Below, one piece after another: positions 20,900 to 32,900 of a DNA stretch of 64,000 nt. The translations under genes were made by a program, and so were the position numbers. Numbering within the stretch: position 1 is the stretch's first letter; each line of letters starts with the position of its first letter. The DNA comes from Blattamonas nauphoetae (Eukaryota > Preaxostyla > Oxymonadida). The notes beneath the pieces are model-generated. The model was not told where the DNA came from. It saw only the letters and a program-made list of their open reading frames with translations, and searched no databases. The stretch lies in contig JARBJD010000008.1 in NCBI GenBank assembly GCA_033064195.1, positions 372,001-436,000 of the forward strand, in the 5' to 3' direction.

Positions 20900-22915
20900 T
20901 TCCTTATCCATCAAGTCGGGTGAGATTGGTACACAATTGAGGATGAAAACCAGCTAGATCATTCATCTCACCCTCCATCGATAGATCATCACCGACGACT
21001 AATGCAGAGCGAACCAGAAAACCAAAGATTGATGAATGACTGTCTATCAATGTTGAGCAACCACCTGTTTGTCATCGCCGTGTTCTGTGGAGGCCTGACT
21101 ATGCTCTTCGACTGCATACATCTTCTGTTGGAGAGCAGAAGGACGAGATGATAAGTGAGGGATATCGAGAGCGCCCGGTGCTGACGTGCGTGTAGCTGGT
21201 TATGATGAATGTGTACCGTCTGTCCGTGCACAGCGGCAACATTTCATCGGAATTACCGGATTCGTTGCCGCATCGGCGATGTGGGAACGACAGTAATCTC
21301 TGGTTGCCATTTTCTCATCATTGGACCGTCGTTCCTCATACACGAGTTCCTGTCGCAAGATCACCACATTGCAGACATGGCTCAGTCGTCCACGCATATA
21401 GGAGCGATGAACGACGTGCCAACCGAGTTTTAGGAAGTTCACTCTCGGATGATCTCGTGAAAATACAACTCGTACCATCCCCTATTCGAAGGAGGAAAGC
21501 ACGCACTCGTCGCATACGCCGACAATGCCAACAACGCCAGTCACGTAACTCTGACAAACTTCTCTTTGTCATGGAGCCCCTGAACGTGTGTTCAATCTCT
21601 GCCACTACGAAGCTGTGATTGTCGACGAAAATGGAGAGCCCTTCGACACTGCCGATCCGAAGAACAGAAACAAGAAGCAGTTTGTGTCTCAACAACCCAT
21701 CGACATCCAATAGTGGAAGGAGGAGACAGAGAGGCTCGCTGCTGTCGGTCTGTGCACACTCGACCTTGCCCAACGCACACTGAAGAGAGAACGCTTCCAG
21801 CCACGCATTGTGAAGGCTGAAGAGTCTGAAGAGAAGGAAGAAACCAAGCCATCCAAACTGAGCAAGGGAACAACCGACGAAGAAGAGGAAGAATCGGAGA
21901 AGGACAACGTGCACGAGCAGGCCGAGTTCGTAGAGGAGAACACTCCCCACAACCTCCTCCTCGCTCGCAGCAAGTCACCCTCGTCGCACATGTACTCGTC
22001 CACCAAACTCCAACAGCTCGAACGCGAACACGGCACACCCAAAAGAAGAAGGGCGCGAAGAAGGACACATCCACCGAGATGACCGAGCTCCTGAGAAGGA
22101 CCGTGTGTACCCGGCCCCCAAGCTCGACTTCGACGAAGTGGAGGAAGGCGGGTTCACCCTCCTTGGTGTTCTTGGCATCTTCGATCCCCTCGCCCTGAAG
22201 CCCACAGAGCGATCAAAAAGTGCAAGCGTGCCCGCATCCGTGTGGTGATGATCACTGGCGACCATGCCAAGACTGCTGCTGCCATCGGAGCGCTTCTCAG
22301 CCTCAACCCGCATAAAGTCACAACTTCACAGGAGTTGGCGGAGTTGAACGACGAAGAACTGTCTGTGTCTGTCGACAGCACTCACATCTACGCACGTGAC
22401 AGCTGTGGAAGAAGGCCGAAAGGTGTCCACGTCCATCAAGCGAGCCATCCACTACACTCTCGGCACAAACATCTCACAAATGCTGTGTCTTCTCATCACT
22501 TCGTGCATTCCAAACCAGCCCCCTTGCAACACCAAAAGAACATCTTCACATCCAACTTCTTCATCCGCACGATGTACTGGGGTGATCAACGCAACCGCTG
22601 CTGTCCTCAACCTCAACCTCGTCTATCTGAAGGAGTCCTCCATCCGCCTCCGCGTCTTCAAGGACATGGACTGGCTGCAGATCATGGCGTGACTGATCCT
22701 CATCGGATTGCAGGCTGTGCTCGTCTATGTCCCGTCGTTCCAATATGTTTTCATGACGGCGAGTCTGAGCTCCGCAACGTCGTTTCATCTAACCTCAGCT
22801 TCGCTGCCCCAGCCAGCACAGAAAGCCATCCAGCTGTGACTTCAAAAATCTTCTCTCCACCTGATGCTGTCCCAACCCCCACCTCAACGGTGAAGAAGGA
22901 GAAGGGCGAAAAGTA
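20900..22915 (+). pseudogene. P2-type Ca2+-ATPase gene remnant
   Basis: Plus-strand pieces of a P-type ATPase appear in order but in shifting frames. A membrane-like stretch lies near 21060. At about 21590-21950 there is a nucleotide-binding-domain segment (FNLCHYEAVIVDENGEPFDT, then ERLAAVGLCTLDLAQR). GGFTLLGVLGIFDP lies at about 22150. The P-domain block RVVMITGDHAKTAAAIGALL with the TGD motif is at about 22225, followed by TSQELAELNDEELS. Last come the hinge and membrane blocks EEGRKVSTSIKRAIHYTLG and ISQMLCLLI, with INATAAVLNLNLVYL and LILIGLQAVLVYVPSFQYVF at about 22580-22750. The phosphorylation motif DKTGT is not seen. Frameshifts, one TAG and several TGA codons break it. Residue patterns fit the ER/plasma-membrane Ca2+ pump group. 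Confidence 0.75.
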
Positions 22916-23812
22916 GAACGAGTTGCTGCTTATGCTCCTTCGCCTGCTCAGAGTGAATGTCGTCCTCTCTCCACTCACCACCACCTACAACAAGAAGAAT
23001 TAACATCAATCGAAGGTTGAGGAGCCGAATGTGTGGCTCACAGTGTTGCTGCTCGACGAGCGGGACGGATGGAATGTATTGAATGCCGCGATACAACCGG
23101 GCGTCGAAAGAGGCGATGTAACGGTCGTTGGATACTGTCTAGCCATCATAGCAGACATGGCCAATCTCAGTCTGTTCCTCTCCCCTTTTCATCGTTCCTC
23201 TCTTCTCTATTTTCTTTCTCGCTCAGAATCCCTGTCGAAAGCTCCTGTCTCTTCCACCTTGTCTCTTCGTTCAAAAGTGCAGGTGGTCACATTCAACTCT
23301 CAGCCTTGCCAGGAATCATCCTCACGTTCCAAGACACTCTCACGCTGCTCTCCCTCCACGCCTCCCTTCTCCCCACTTCGCTCGATCGGGTGCAATCGAG
23401 GAGGCAGCTGCTGCTCTGAAGCGCGCACTGAAGAATGTCTCGCGGAAGAAGCTCGTTCTTCGCCCGGCTTCACCACGACCACCTCGCTCCACACGAGGAA
23501 GGAATGGACAGGAGATGACAACACGACGACACAAACGAACTCGAAGGGCAGGCCCAGGCGATGCTGAAGAGGTTGCGAAACAGAGGCCGTCAACAGCAGG
23601 AGGCGCGTCAGATCTGTGAGAGAGAATGAACGATCATCTGACAACAGGAGAAGACGACATTTCCGCTAGCGAAGGGGGTGAAGATGGAGGAGATCATCTT
23701 CCCGTTTTAACTATTTTCACTTCATCATCTTGGAATTATGCCATTACTCAGACAGATATAGGTTTATTCACAGAATGAACCGTCGTACTCGTGAATAACC
23801 TCTAATCCGACC

Positions 23813-23992
23813 TCATTTTGACTTCAAAGTTGATCTGACCCACCATGTGAGCAGCCCACAAGTATTTCGTCTTTTTCTCAGGAAGGAGGACTTTTTTAAC
23901 TCTATCACTTCACCCAGTTCATATTCACCACATTCTTTATCAAATGAGAGAAAAGCACCAATTGGTGACAAGACACCGATTGGTGACGCCAC
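23813..23992. repeat. Right inverted end of the ATPase-carrying element
   Basis: Inverted copy of 20111-20290, identical by eye. Confidence 0.9.
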
Positions 23993-24310
23993 TTTGAACT
24001 GGTATCGAAATGTGAGGTGAGAGCAAACCATAACAACAAGTTTGAAGAACTCGCCCAGTTAGTTCTACCAATATCATTGTAGTAGTCTTTGCAAATGCTA
24101 GAGCACGCACATGATCCAGAATTTTCTCCTTTGCTGACTATGCACGTATGCGGAGCAGAAAACAGCAATACACTCAAATTTCTCCAATCCTGACCTCAAT
24201 TTGATCCACTTGACTAACGTCACATTTTCCCACAATTCCCATTCAAATTCAGTCCGATTCGATGACTTGAATCACGTTTCTTCAAGAGTTACGATGGAAA
24301 TATAATAAAA
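23993..24310. other. Intergenic, upstream of the UBR-TLDc gene
   Basis: AT-richer sequence with no coding stretch or repeat that I can identify. It should hold the promoter of the gene starting at 24311. Confidence 0.4.
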
Positions 24311-27300
24311 ATGGGACATGAAATTCCGATGAATTGGTTAGGCTTCCCAGATGAACCAGAACCTGAGCCTGTCATTTCCCAAAGTGCTTATTGTACCTTT
24401 TTTGATGATGTTTGTGTTATTATCGTGTTCTCATCACCATCTTTTTCGTCTCCTCATTCCTCAGACCAAAGAAAGAATGGTGAAGCAACCATACTGTATC
24501 TTCCTCTGTGCTTCCATTTGCGTTTCTTTCCTGTTCTTTCATAGACAATTGCAATACCTGTGGGATGAACTCCGGGAACAGCATCTGTGAAAAGTGCATC
24601 AAAGTTTGTCATGCTGGCCACGATGTCTCCTTCAATCGAGATGGATCTTGTTTCTGTGATTGTTGGTATGATGCCCAGCATTGGTTAGGTCTTCTTAACG
24701 CTTTATTTAGTGTCGAGTGTGACTGCAAATTGATGCCACCACAATGTGCCACCTTGGCGATCCCAAATACTAACCAAGGACGATTTCAGTGCAAAAGCTG
24801 CCAGAAGGATAACATTTGCGTCGTGTGCATGCGAAAATGCCACAAGTCTGCATCCCTTTTCGATCATCACTTTTCTCTCTTCCTCTCCGTCTATTTCTCT
24901 CAGAGACCATAAAAAGTCTTTTTCAAATCGAGGACAGTTCACTTGCGCATGTTCAAAGGGTTCTATCTCACAAGTGCAATGCACTGTCGCAACAGCCCCT
25001 AAATCATCAACTTCGTATGAAACTCCAACGAATCTGTTCATCATTGGGTCAACACGAAGTGCGGGAGATGCCGAAAAGGTGTTATTATCTGCCTTTTCGA
25101 CGTATCAATCATCAACATGATCTTGCACTCAATCGTCTTCTTTCCTCGGATTAAACACTCTTCATTTCGCTCTATATGATACTTACTCTGCTTTATTTGT
25201 GGTTGTTGGGATTCAAGCCCACATATACCAGAACATATTGTCTATCTCCGAGATTCCGGAGACTTTGGTTTGATCGTCATGAATCCTGAAGATGAAGAGA
25301 CTGCCATTCTGATTTTGGATGTTTTGGAAAGGATCTCTAACTCTGCGGTCCAAAACCAGGCATCTAAACTCTCCATCGGGAAAAAATCTTCGTCAACATC
25401 ATCCTCACAGATATCTCCTCTTCCTGCAAGCATTGTTCTCTCTATCCCAACATACACAACAAAATCACTCAATTTCTTTCTGAAACGTCATGTTTTTGTT
25501 CCATCACCGATATTTCCTTCTGCCGAAATAGTCTGTTTCTTCATCCACTTTTCATTCTTTCCCAGGAGTCAACTCAGGGAATCTACAATTATCGGCGACC
25601 TTCTAAGTATCTATTTCCCTCAGAAACCACCCAACGTCCTCCCGAAAACCATGAAATTTGGCTACAGCCGCATCAACAAACAGTTGACATCCAGACACGA
25701 GAAAAGCCTCCATCGTTTTGGGATGTGATGAAAGGCCGACATCTTTCAAGCCCGAAGTGTCCCGAACAGTTGTTCCAGTTGGGCAAGCCAGCTGTGAAGA
25801 TTCCGTTGGAGATTCCGTGGCATCGAATGCAACGCTCGCCTTTCTCAGCGTTGCCGGCCGTTTTCTTTCTGGTGTATGGCGGAGTGAAATCATCGACGGT
25901 TCAAAAATTCCTGTCGAAACAAGATCGGAACAAGTATCCCTCACAAGCACGTATTATTCCGTTCGAACCTCAGAAAAAGCAGGAGCAAAAGAAAAGTTAT
26001 GATTTGGTTCTGTTCTCAACAACACTTGAAACAATGCTCCTTACGCACATTTCTCTGGACGAGAAGACGGAAGAGGATGGCCCGGTGTGGGTCCCCTGCC
26101 TGTTCAAAGATCTGTCACTTTTTGTGGTTGAAGGAGGGCACAAACAAGAAGAAATGCGAGAAATCTGGAAAACAGAATCAGAATCGCTTGGCTACTCCGA
26201 ATCTTATCTTGAACAGAGGATGAAGGACTTGGCAGATCCCGCTGTTATTGAGAATCGAGACTTCACCAGAATGTCCCGTTTGTGCATTCCAACACAGTTG
26301 ACTCGACGGCAGGGGTTCCCAATCGCTCTTGTTGTGGATTTGGATCATCAGGCTGACAATCGTGGAAGGATAAGTGCAAAAGAAGATCCGCCAGAAATCG
26401 TGTCGAAACAAGACATTAAAGAACAATTAATGTTCTTGTCAAAAGCAGCAACCACTCACAAAGACCTCGATACGCACGTTCACCATCACCAATCAGACAA
26501 GTTGACTGTTCCCATTCAGCATCCATTCTCGGATCCGACAGATCTTCCGATTGTTGATTTCATTTCCGACGACGCTGAGCCACTCGCAGTGGAGAGTGTC
26601 TACTTCCGGGCAAACGAATGCTGGACAGAACTAAGTTCAAAGGCCTTCTCATCTCCAGTTCCACAAGCGTCCATTTTCACCCCCTCCAAACAGAAACTGG
26701 CCCACTACAACACCTCCAAAGGAAAACCAGCGAATTCCCCGACGCCAATTGAGATATATAGAGGCGAATCGACACATTTATCAACACGACACACGTCATA
26801 CTCGTTCGTGTACCCAACGAGCCTCCTGCATTCCGTGTCTGTCTCGGAAGACATTCACGAAGTGTCCTTCCTCCCTTTCCTTCCACCATGCTCCCATCTC
26901 CACCCCTCTCCCGACCATACTTCAGTTTCTAAACCGGTTTTCGTTCCTCCAAAACCTGTTTTCACAACGCCCGGAAACGAAGCGAATCCGATGTCGATCC
27001 TGACGCCAATGTCGGTCAAGCTGACCCTCAACCCTCGCCCTGTCTCGCCACAACACTCTCCTGCCCAATCGCCGTCGTCTGTTGGGTTTATCTTTGATGA
27101 GAATCGAAAAAGAGCAGCGTCAATGAATCCGTTCCATTCTGACGAGCCAGATGTCACCCACACTTCACGAATCCCACCCACAGCTGGCCCGAAACATGGA
27201 ACACTTCATTCCAATCCAGTTTCATCTCGAATTGTGGTTTCAACAGACAAGAAGATCGGAGGGCTGGATCAGCTCGCATCACCACATGCTGACTCACCTT

Positions 27301-29710
27301 CCACATATCTAGCCACTCCTCGCTCGAACGAAGGTGACACCTCGCCCTCCCTATCAGACCCAACGATGCAGTTCACACTCCACGCCAACCAACATCACAT
27401 CGTCACTCTTCGCTTCATCGCACCAGATGCAGATTCTGGATTGTTGGAGGAAGTGAGTGAGATGGCTGAGGGATTCCATGGGAAGAAGGAGGAAGCTGTG
27501 AATGACGATGGAGTGTTGTACACACTCCTCTCGTTCTCTTTCGCTGTTCTCCCAGCGGCAGCGCTGTCGTTCGTTCAGTACATTTCGAAGGCGAAGACAG
27601 ATTCGGTGAATTTGACGCGGAAAGTGATTGAATCGCGGATCTCGGACGTCGAAATTCTTCGCGAGAATGTGATCGGATTGCTGGGAAATGAAGAAGACGA
27701 CACGAAAGCAAGCAAAGTCTCGTTGGAAACTGGTCAGACACCAGACACACCTCCCCACACGATGATAAAGAGTGGAAGCACACATCACCTCATTTCTGGG
27801 TCCACACCACATTCCAGTCCTGGCCACTCGCCATTCAAGAACGCGAGTCGACGATCTCACCCGAAACCTCATTTGCCAAATTCGGCGCCACCAACGACAC
27901 TTCGGAAAGTGTTGAATTTGTGGACGGAAGAAGAGGGAAGGGTGGAGGATGAGGAGGATGAGATTGAGGAAGGGGTGTTGTCGAAATTGAGTGTGTCACG
28001 AAGCGAGATGCTTCCTGTTTCGGAGATTGGTGTGGAGAGGGAATTGATGGATGGGGAGGGAGTTGGGAAGAAGAGGCAGAAAGTGGTTGTTGTTGAGCCG
28101 AAAGCGCGAGATGTCGGGATGCACAATCAGATTCTGATGGAACAGACGAGAGTGGGGAGTGTCCCGATGATGTCAGCTGGATGGAATGTGAGGTGTGATT
28201 GGTCATTTCACCATTCTTTCTTTCTTTCTTTCTTTCATTTTTTTCATTCACAAGCTTTCTTCTCTTCATTTCCCTTCACATTCTATCTTTCCCTTCCCTC
28301 CCAGTGCACCAATCCTCTCGACAGACATGTCATCGTCTCTCCTCTTTCCTCTCCCTCTCCACTTCCACCCGACTCTCTTCCTCCCCCCTTCCGACTTCCT
28401 CTCCAACCATCCCCCTCGCTGCCTCATCACCCACTCCCAGATTCGCGCCATCAATTCTTGCATCCCAGGAACGGACCAGATGAAAGACTGGGAACTGACA
28501 TTCGACAAACACACGCATGGCTCGTCGATGACAACGCTGTGTTCGCGATCGGAGAAGCGAGTGAGTACAGCCGATCTGAAGAAACCAGAACTGGCGAAAT
28601 CAGCAGCAGGAGCGTCCAATCGGACACTGGAGATGGGTGAGGGGATGGACAGAGTCGAGATGGGTCGAGGAGGTCGGGAGAGTCGGAACGGGTCGTGTGT
28701 GCTGTTGGTGGAGGATGTGAGTGGGGGGCGAGTGATCGGAGCGTATCTGTCGCATCGATTGAGGCAGGATTCTCGATACTACGGGAATGGGAGCACGTTT
28801 GTGTTTCGATTCGGGGGGAAGGAGGAAGGGAAGAGCGAGAGAAATGAAAAGAAGAAAGAAAAAGAAAATGAAGAAAGGAAGGAGGAGGAAGTAGACAAGA
28901 GAAAAGACGATGTCGAGGATCCAGAGGACAGTGTTGGGAGTGTGACTGAGAAAGGAGACACCAACAACACGGACGACGCAATCGGCGGGACGAGTCCAGA
29001 CAAGCATCCATCCATCGACCCCCCTTCACAACACGATGAACACACGCTCTCCGCTCCGACACAGCCAGTCCCTCCGCCGTCTGTCCCCCATCCTCCCCCA
29101 CTCGACATCGGAACGGGAGAAGTCGAGGTATGTCTTTGTCTTTTCATCATCTCCCTTTTTGATTGTCACTTTTCAGAGTCAGATTGTGACACCGACAAAA
29201 GGAAGGAAAGACCATCACTCACACATCACAGCACTGTCTCCACAGCAGATGCGGAAAGACCACAGTTCGGAAGTGATTCTGCCGATTCCAACACCACCTG
29301 AGCCAGTGGAGACAGACGAGGAGGACGAAGGGGAGAAGGAAGGGTTTGAAGTGTTCCGCTCGACACTGGCGAACTCTTATTTCATCCGATGCAACACGAC
29401 GATCTCGATTGGGGGAGGGTGTGGATTCCATTTTTTGCTTGCTGAATGAATTGAGTGAATGAATTGGTTTCGTTTTGAGTTATGTTGGCGCTCTCATCTC
29501 CCTTAGTCCTCTCATCTCTCGTTCCCTCATTCCTCTTCTTCTCCTTCTTTCTTCCTTCTCTCCTTCAGAAACGGGATCGCCATCTTCCTTCGCGAGGCCT
29601 TCGAGACAGGCTCGACCAGTGCGTGCCCCACGTTCTTCTCGCCGCCTCTCACGACCGCCGAGTTTGTTGTTGGGAATCTGCAGATTTGGTCGCTTTTCGA
29701 CAGTTTGTGA
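24311..29710 (+). CDS. UBR-type zinc finger and TLDc domain protein, about ten exons
   Basis: Proposed exons: 24311-24409, 24465-24495, 24545-24665, 24711-24845, 24904-~25078, an exon ending 25491, 25566-28192, 28305-29127, 29177-29418 and 29569-29710 (stop). Phases agree at every junction except between exons 5 and 6, where the border is unresolved. Exons 1-5 form a UBR-like zinc finger (YCTFFDD, KQPYYNCNTCG, ICEKCIKVCHAGHDV, CFCDC), followed by a second Cys/His cluster (CKSCQKDNICVVCMRKCHK, FTCAC). Exon 7 is a long serine/proline-rich middle region. Exons 8-10 encode a C-terminal TLDc domain (IRAINSCIPG, HGSSMTTL, SCVLLVEDVSGGRVIGAYLS, YGNGSTFVFRF, IRCNTTISIGGG, GIAIFLREAFETGS, CPTFFSPP, VGNLQIW). 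UBR boxes bind N-degrons and TLDc proteins regulate V-ATPase or protect from oxidative stress; their union suggests a link that is inference. No RING or HECT domain is seen. About 1.55 kb codons in total; two adjacent genes are possible if exons 5 and 6 do not join. Confidence 0.75.
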
Positions 29711-29972
29711 TTTTTCTCCTCATTCTGAACACTTATCTGCAGAATGATGAATCAAGCTTAGGATGTTCTGTAAATGTCGATTTTTGTTGAAATTCTTCAG
29801 TTCTTTACTCTTCATTATCACGTTCTTGATTTTCAGCTGTTTCTATTCCGCTTTTCTTGATAAAATTATTCGCAACGCGTTGATTGCAGCTTTTCATACA
29901 TCGCCAATCCACATGGGACCATCACAAGTGAGATTCTTGGCCGAGATCGGATCAAGCCATTATTTGAGATTC

Positions 29973-32900
29973 ATGATCTCCTCAATCCATCTGATTCTTA
30001 TAGTCTTTTCGTGGGTGTATTCACTCACTCCCTCACGACTGCACACAAGTTGTCCTGTTTCCTCTGATTTTGCCATTCTTCTGAACGAACGGATTTCCGA
30101 TGTGAGCCACACATCAATCGCTCACCAACTTGAAGTTCATGTTCCGGATGGTCATTTTGTCGCACAAGACATCCACATCTACTCTCGAAATGTGGATATT
30201 TCAGGGTCATCAACCTCTCTCTCTCACCGAAATAGTCTCCACAACATCCCTTCAGAAAACACATCACAACTCCCAAACAACAAATTGTCATGCAACGTTG
30301 AGTCAATCGTTTGGAGGAGCGATTTCCTGGTACACAAGCCCCAGTACATTCCATTTCACTATCTACAACTGCCGATTCTCGAACAACACTGCTGGTCATG
30401 GTGGACATCTCCATGTGCTGAACTGTAGTGCCGTAACAGCGGCTCAGTGCACGTTTACGGATTCACGTTCGACATCAGACTCTCCTCTGAGCCAGAAACA
30501 GTCTATTCTCCTCCTGTACTGGGGCGATTATCGCTTCGACAACTGCACAATCTCCAACAACGAGGGTGATTTCACTGGAGGGCTCTACCTCATCCAGGAT
30601 CTGTCGTCGTATTCCATCGTTCTGACGGATGTCCTCTTCAAAGACAATATATGCACAGATACCACGATCAGCCAACACGTGACCGATTGTATCTACTATG
30701 GCGGCACAGACCACGCAAACGTTAAGTTCTTCGACTGCTTTTCAACATCTGCACAGCCACATTGTGGGAACGATCGAGCCAGTAAAAACTATCCTGAACG
30801 GATTGGACCATCTATTGCCACTTTTGAACAGACGATCCGAGAGAATGAGAATGGGGATGGATTTGAGGTTGTTGTGTCTTTTGAGGGAGTGTTCACAGGA
30901 ACGAGCAGGAAATACGATGTGACACTCAAAAATGCAGATGGAACAGAATTTGTTGCAGAGAAAGTCTCATTCTCCAAAACAACCGGAACAACGCAATTTC
31001 CACTCAACAATCCGAGCGTTCATTCTCTCCACTCTTCAACGAGCTATTCGATTGTTGATGTGAAGAAGAGTCCTTCACAAACAACCAGCAACGAGTTAGC
31101 TGTTGGAGATGTGGAAGAACCGGACTGGACGTGGTGGCACCACACACCTGAAAGTCGAGCAGGAAACATGGTTGGTCTGTCGTTCACAACACCCGCAGGA
31201 CCAGCACAAATCGACATCAAAGCTGATCTAAGCCAATCGAACCTGAATGAAGCCATCGTCCATGTCACAGTCTCCTCAATTTCAACAGGTTCATTCACGC
31301 TGGTTGTATTCGATCAATCAGATCCCCTGAAGACAGAAATCACGATTGGTCCATTCTCGTTCTCGATCTCCAATACTGAAACGACATCATCGCACACAGT
31401 GCTGATTCATCCGTCAGGAAAGCTGTCATATGGGAAGACATACACAGTGAAGACGCTCTCATCATCGACACTGATTGTGTCTCACTCTTCTCCCCCTTTC
31501 CAAGTCCCGTGTCTGCTCCGATCAGCATCCGCCTCGCTGAACCTCTCCGACTTTGATGAAGTGTTTGTCAGCCTCACTGCATTTGGATTCCCATCGTCGA
31601 CGCCGATCACGCTGACGATCGTCGAGGTTGATGAAGACGACACTCCCACAGGCACACCTTTCACTCTCACAGGAACTCCTACGACTAAAGGAGACTCAAC
31701 TCACATTCTAACAACTCGAGTTGAAACGACAAAACTGCAACACACAAGACGATATCAAATCACACAATGCGATGTCACTGGTGTGAAGACAGTTTTGGAT
31801 GGCCGCATCATCTTTCGTGTTCCAGCTCGTCCAACTCTCACCGACCTTGATTTTTCGTTTGGCACAACGTCAAACACGACATTCCATCTGATTCTGGCAG
31901 GGACAGATCTCCCTGTTGGCGAGACATTCCTGGTCTTGCTTGTTGGCTTCGACGAAGAAATTGAAGTGAAATTCAGCTCGAAAAGTCGAGGCTCGTCGAC
32001 AGAACTCGCACTCGGATGGCCAGACACTCTCCAATTCGACACTGCATATCCTCTCGTCTCGGTGATCCACAAAGAGACGTCGACAGTCTCGATCCCCTCA
32101 ACACATCTGATCCTCCAAACAGGCTCTCGTCCGAATCCTTTGATAGTGTTTGTGGCTGATTCATCGAACTCTGATCCGAAGTTCTGTGGAGCAGTGGAGC
32201 GTCCGTGCTCGTCTGTGGAAGTTGCGCAGACTGTGATTGACGCAATCGGAACTCCAAATGCGATCATCAAACTTCTCACGACAATTGTGATCAGCTCGAC
32301 AGGAAATGATGAAAATGACGGAACTGAAAGCGGTCCACTTCTGACACTCCACGCCGCACTTCAGAAAGTGACAGACGAGCAGATTGAAGAGTGGGTGATG
32401 GAGATCGCAGATTGGTGCAGAATCGGGAAACGAACCGAACTTGGTCTCGAACAAGAAGGATTGAGTGTGGTTGTGAGGGGTGGAGAAGGACGAAAGCTCG
32501 ACTGCACATTGACAGATTCAGCACAGGCAGATGAACAACGAGACTCGAAGGAACAAGGAATGGTGTCAGTGTCGAAGAACACACTCTCGTTTGTTGATGT
32601 GATGTTCGTTGTGACGTCATCGAACGTGAGAATTGGGAGTGTGTTTGTGGTGGGAGAGGGAGGAGTGGTTTTGATGGAGAGATGCGAAGTGAGCAGCTCG
32701 GAAACAATCGAACACAGATTCATGACGATCTGGAAAGATGGAGAGATGAAAAGGGAAGAACTTCAGATGTCGTCGATGAGATTCGGAGGGAAGTGAAGCG
32801 TTGTGTGTGTGAACGACAAAGGACGATTGACACTCTCATCTTGCTCGTTTGATGGAGTGTCGTTTGAAAATAGAGGAGTGGTGGTTGGGAAGACAAGAGG

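Larger units (their letters stand above)
20111..23992. mobile_element. Element with 180-bp identical inverted ends carrying a broken P-type ATPase gene
   Basis: Bases 20111-20290 and 23813-23992 are perfect inverted copies over 180 bp as far as I can read, starting GTGGCGTCACCAATCGGTG. Beyond 20290 and before 23813 the sequences diverge at once. The flanks are TTTGATA on the left and TTTGAAC on the right, so a target duplication is only suggested, not proven. The interior holds a Ca2+-ATPase-like gene with many breaks and no recognisable transposase. Identical ends point to recent movement or recent conversion. Confidence 0.8.

Noticed and set aside
21592-22313. Minus-strand open frames of 110-200 codons
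   Set aside because: They are shadows of the P-type ATPase gene on the plus strand, whose conserved motifs are clear.
20103-23999. A clean target duplication for the ATPase-carrying element
   Set aside because: The flanks TTTGATA and TTTGAAC match at only five of seven bases, so I do not claim one.
28451-29150. Minus-strand open frames opposite the TLDc exons
   Set aside because: Ser/Pro-rich shadow frames; the plus strand has consistent TLDc motifs, splice sites and phases.
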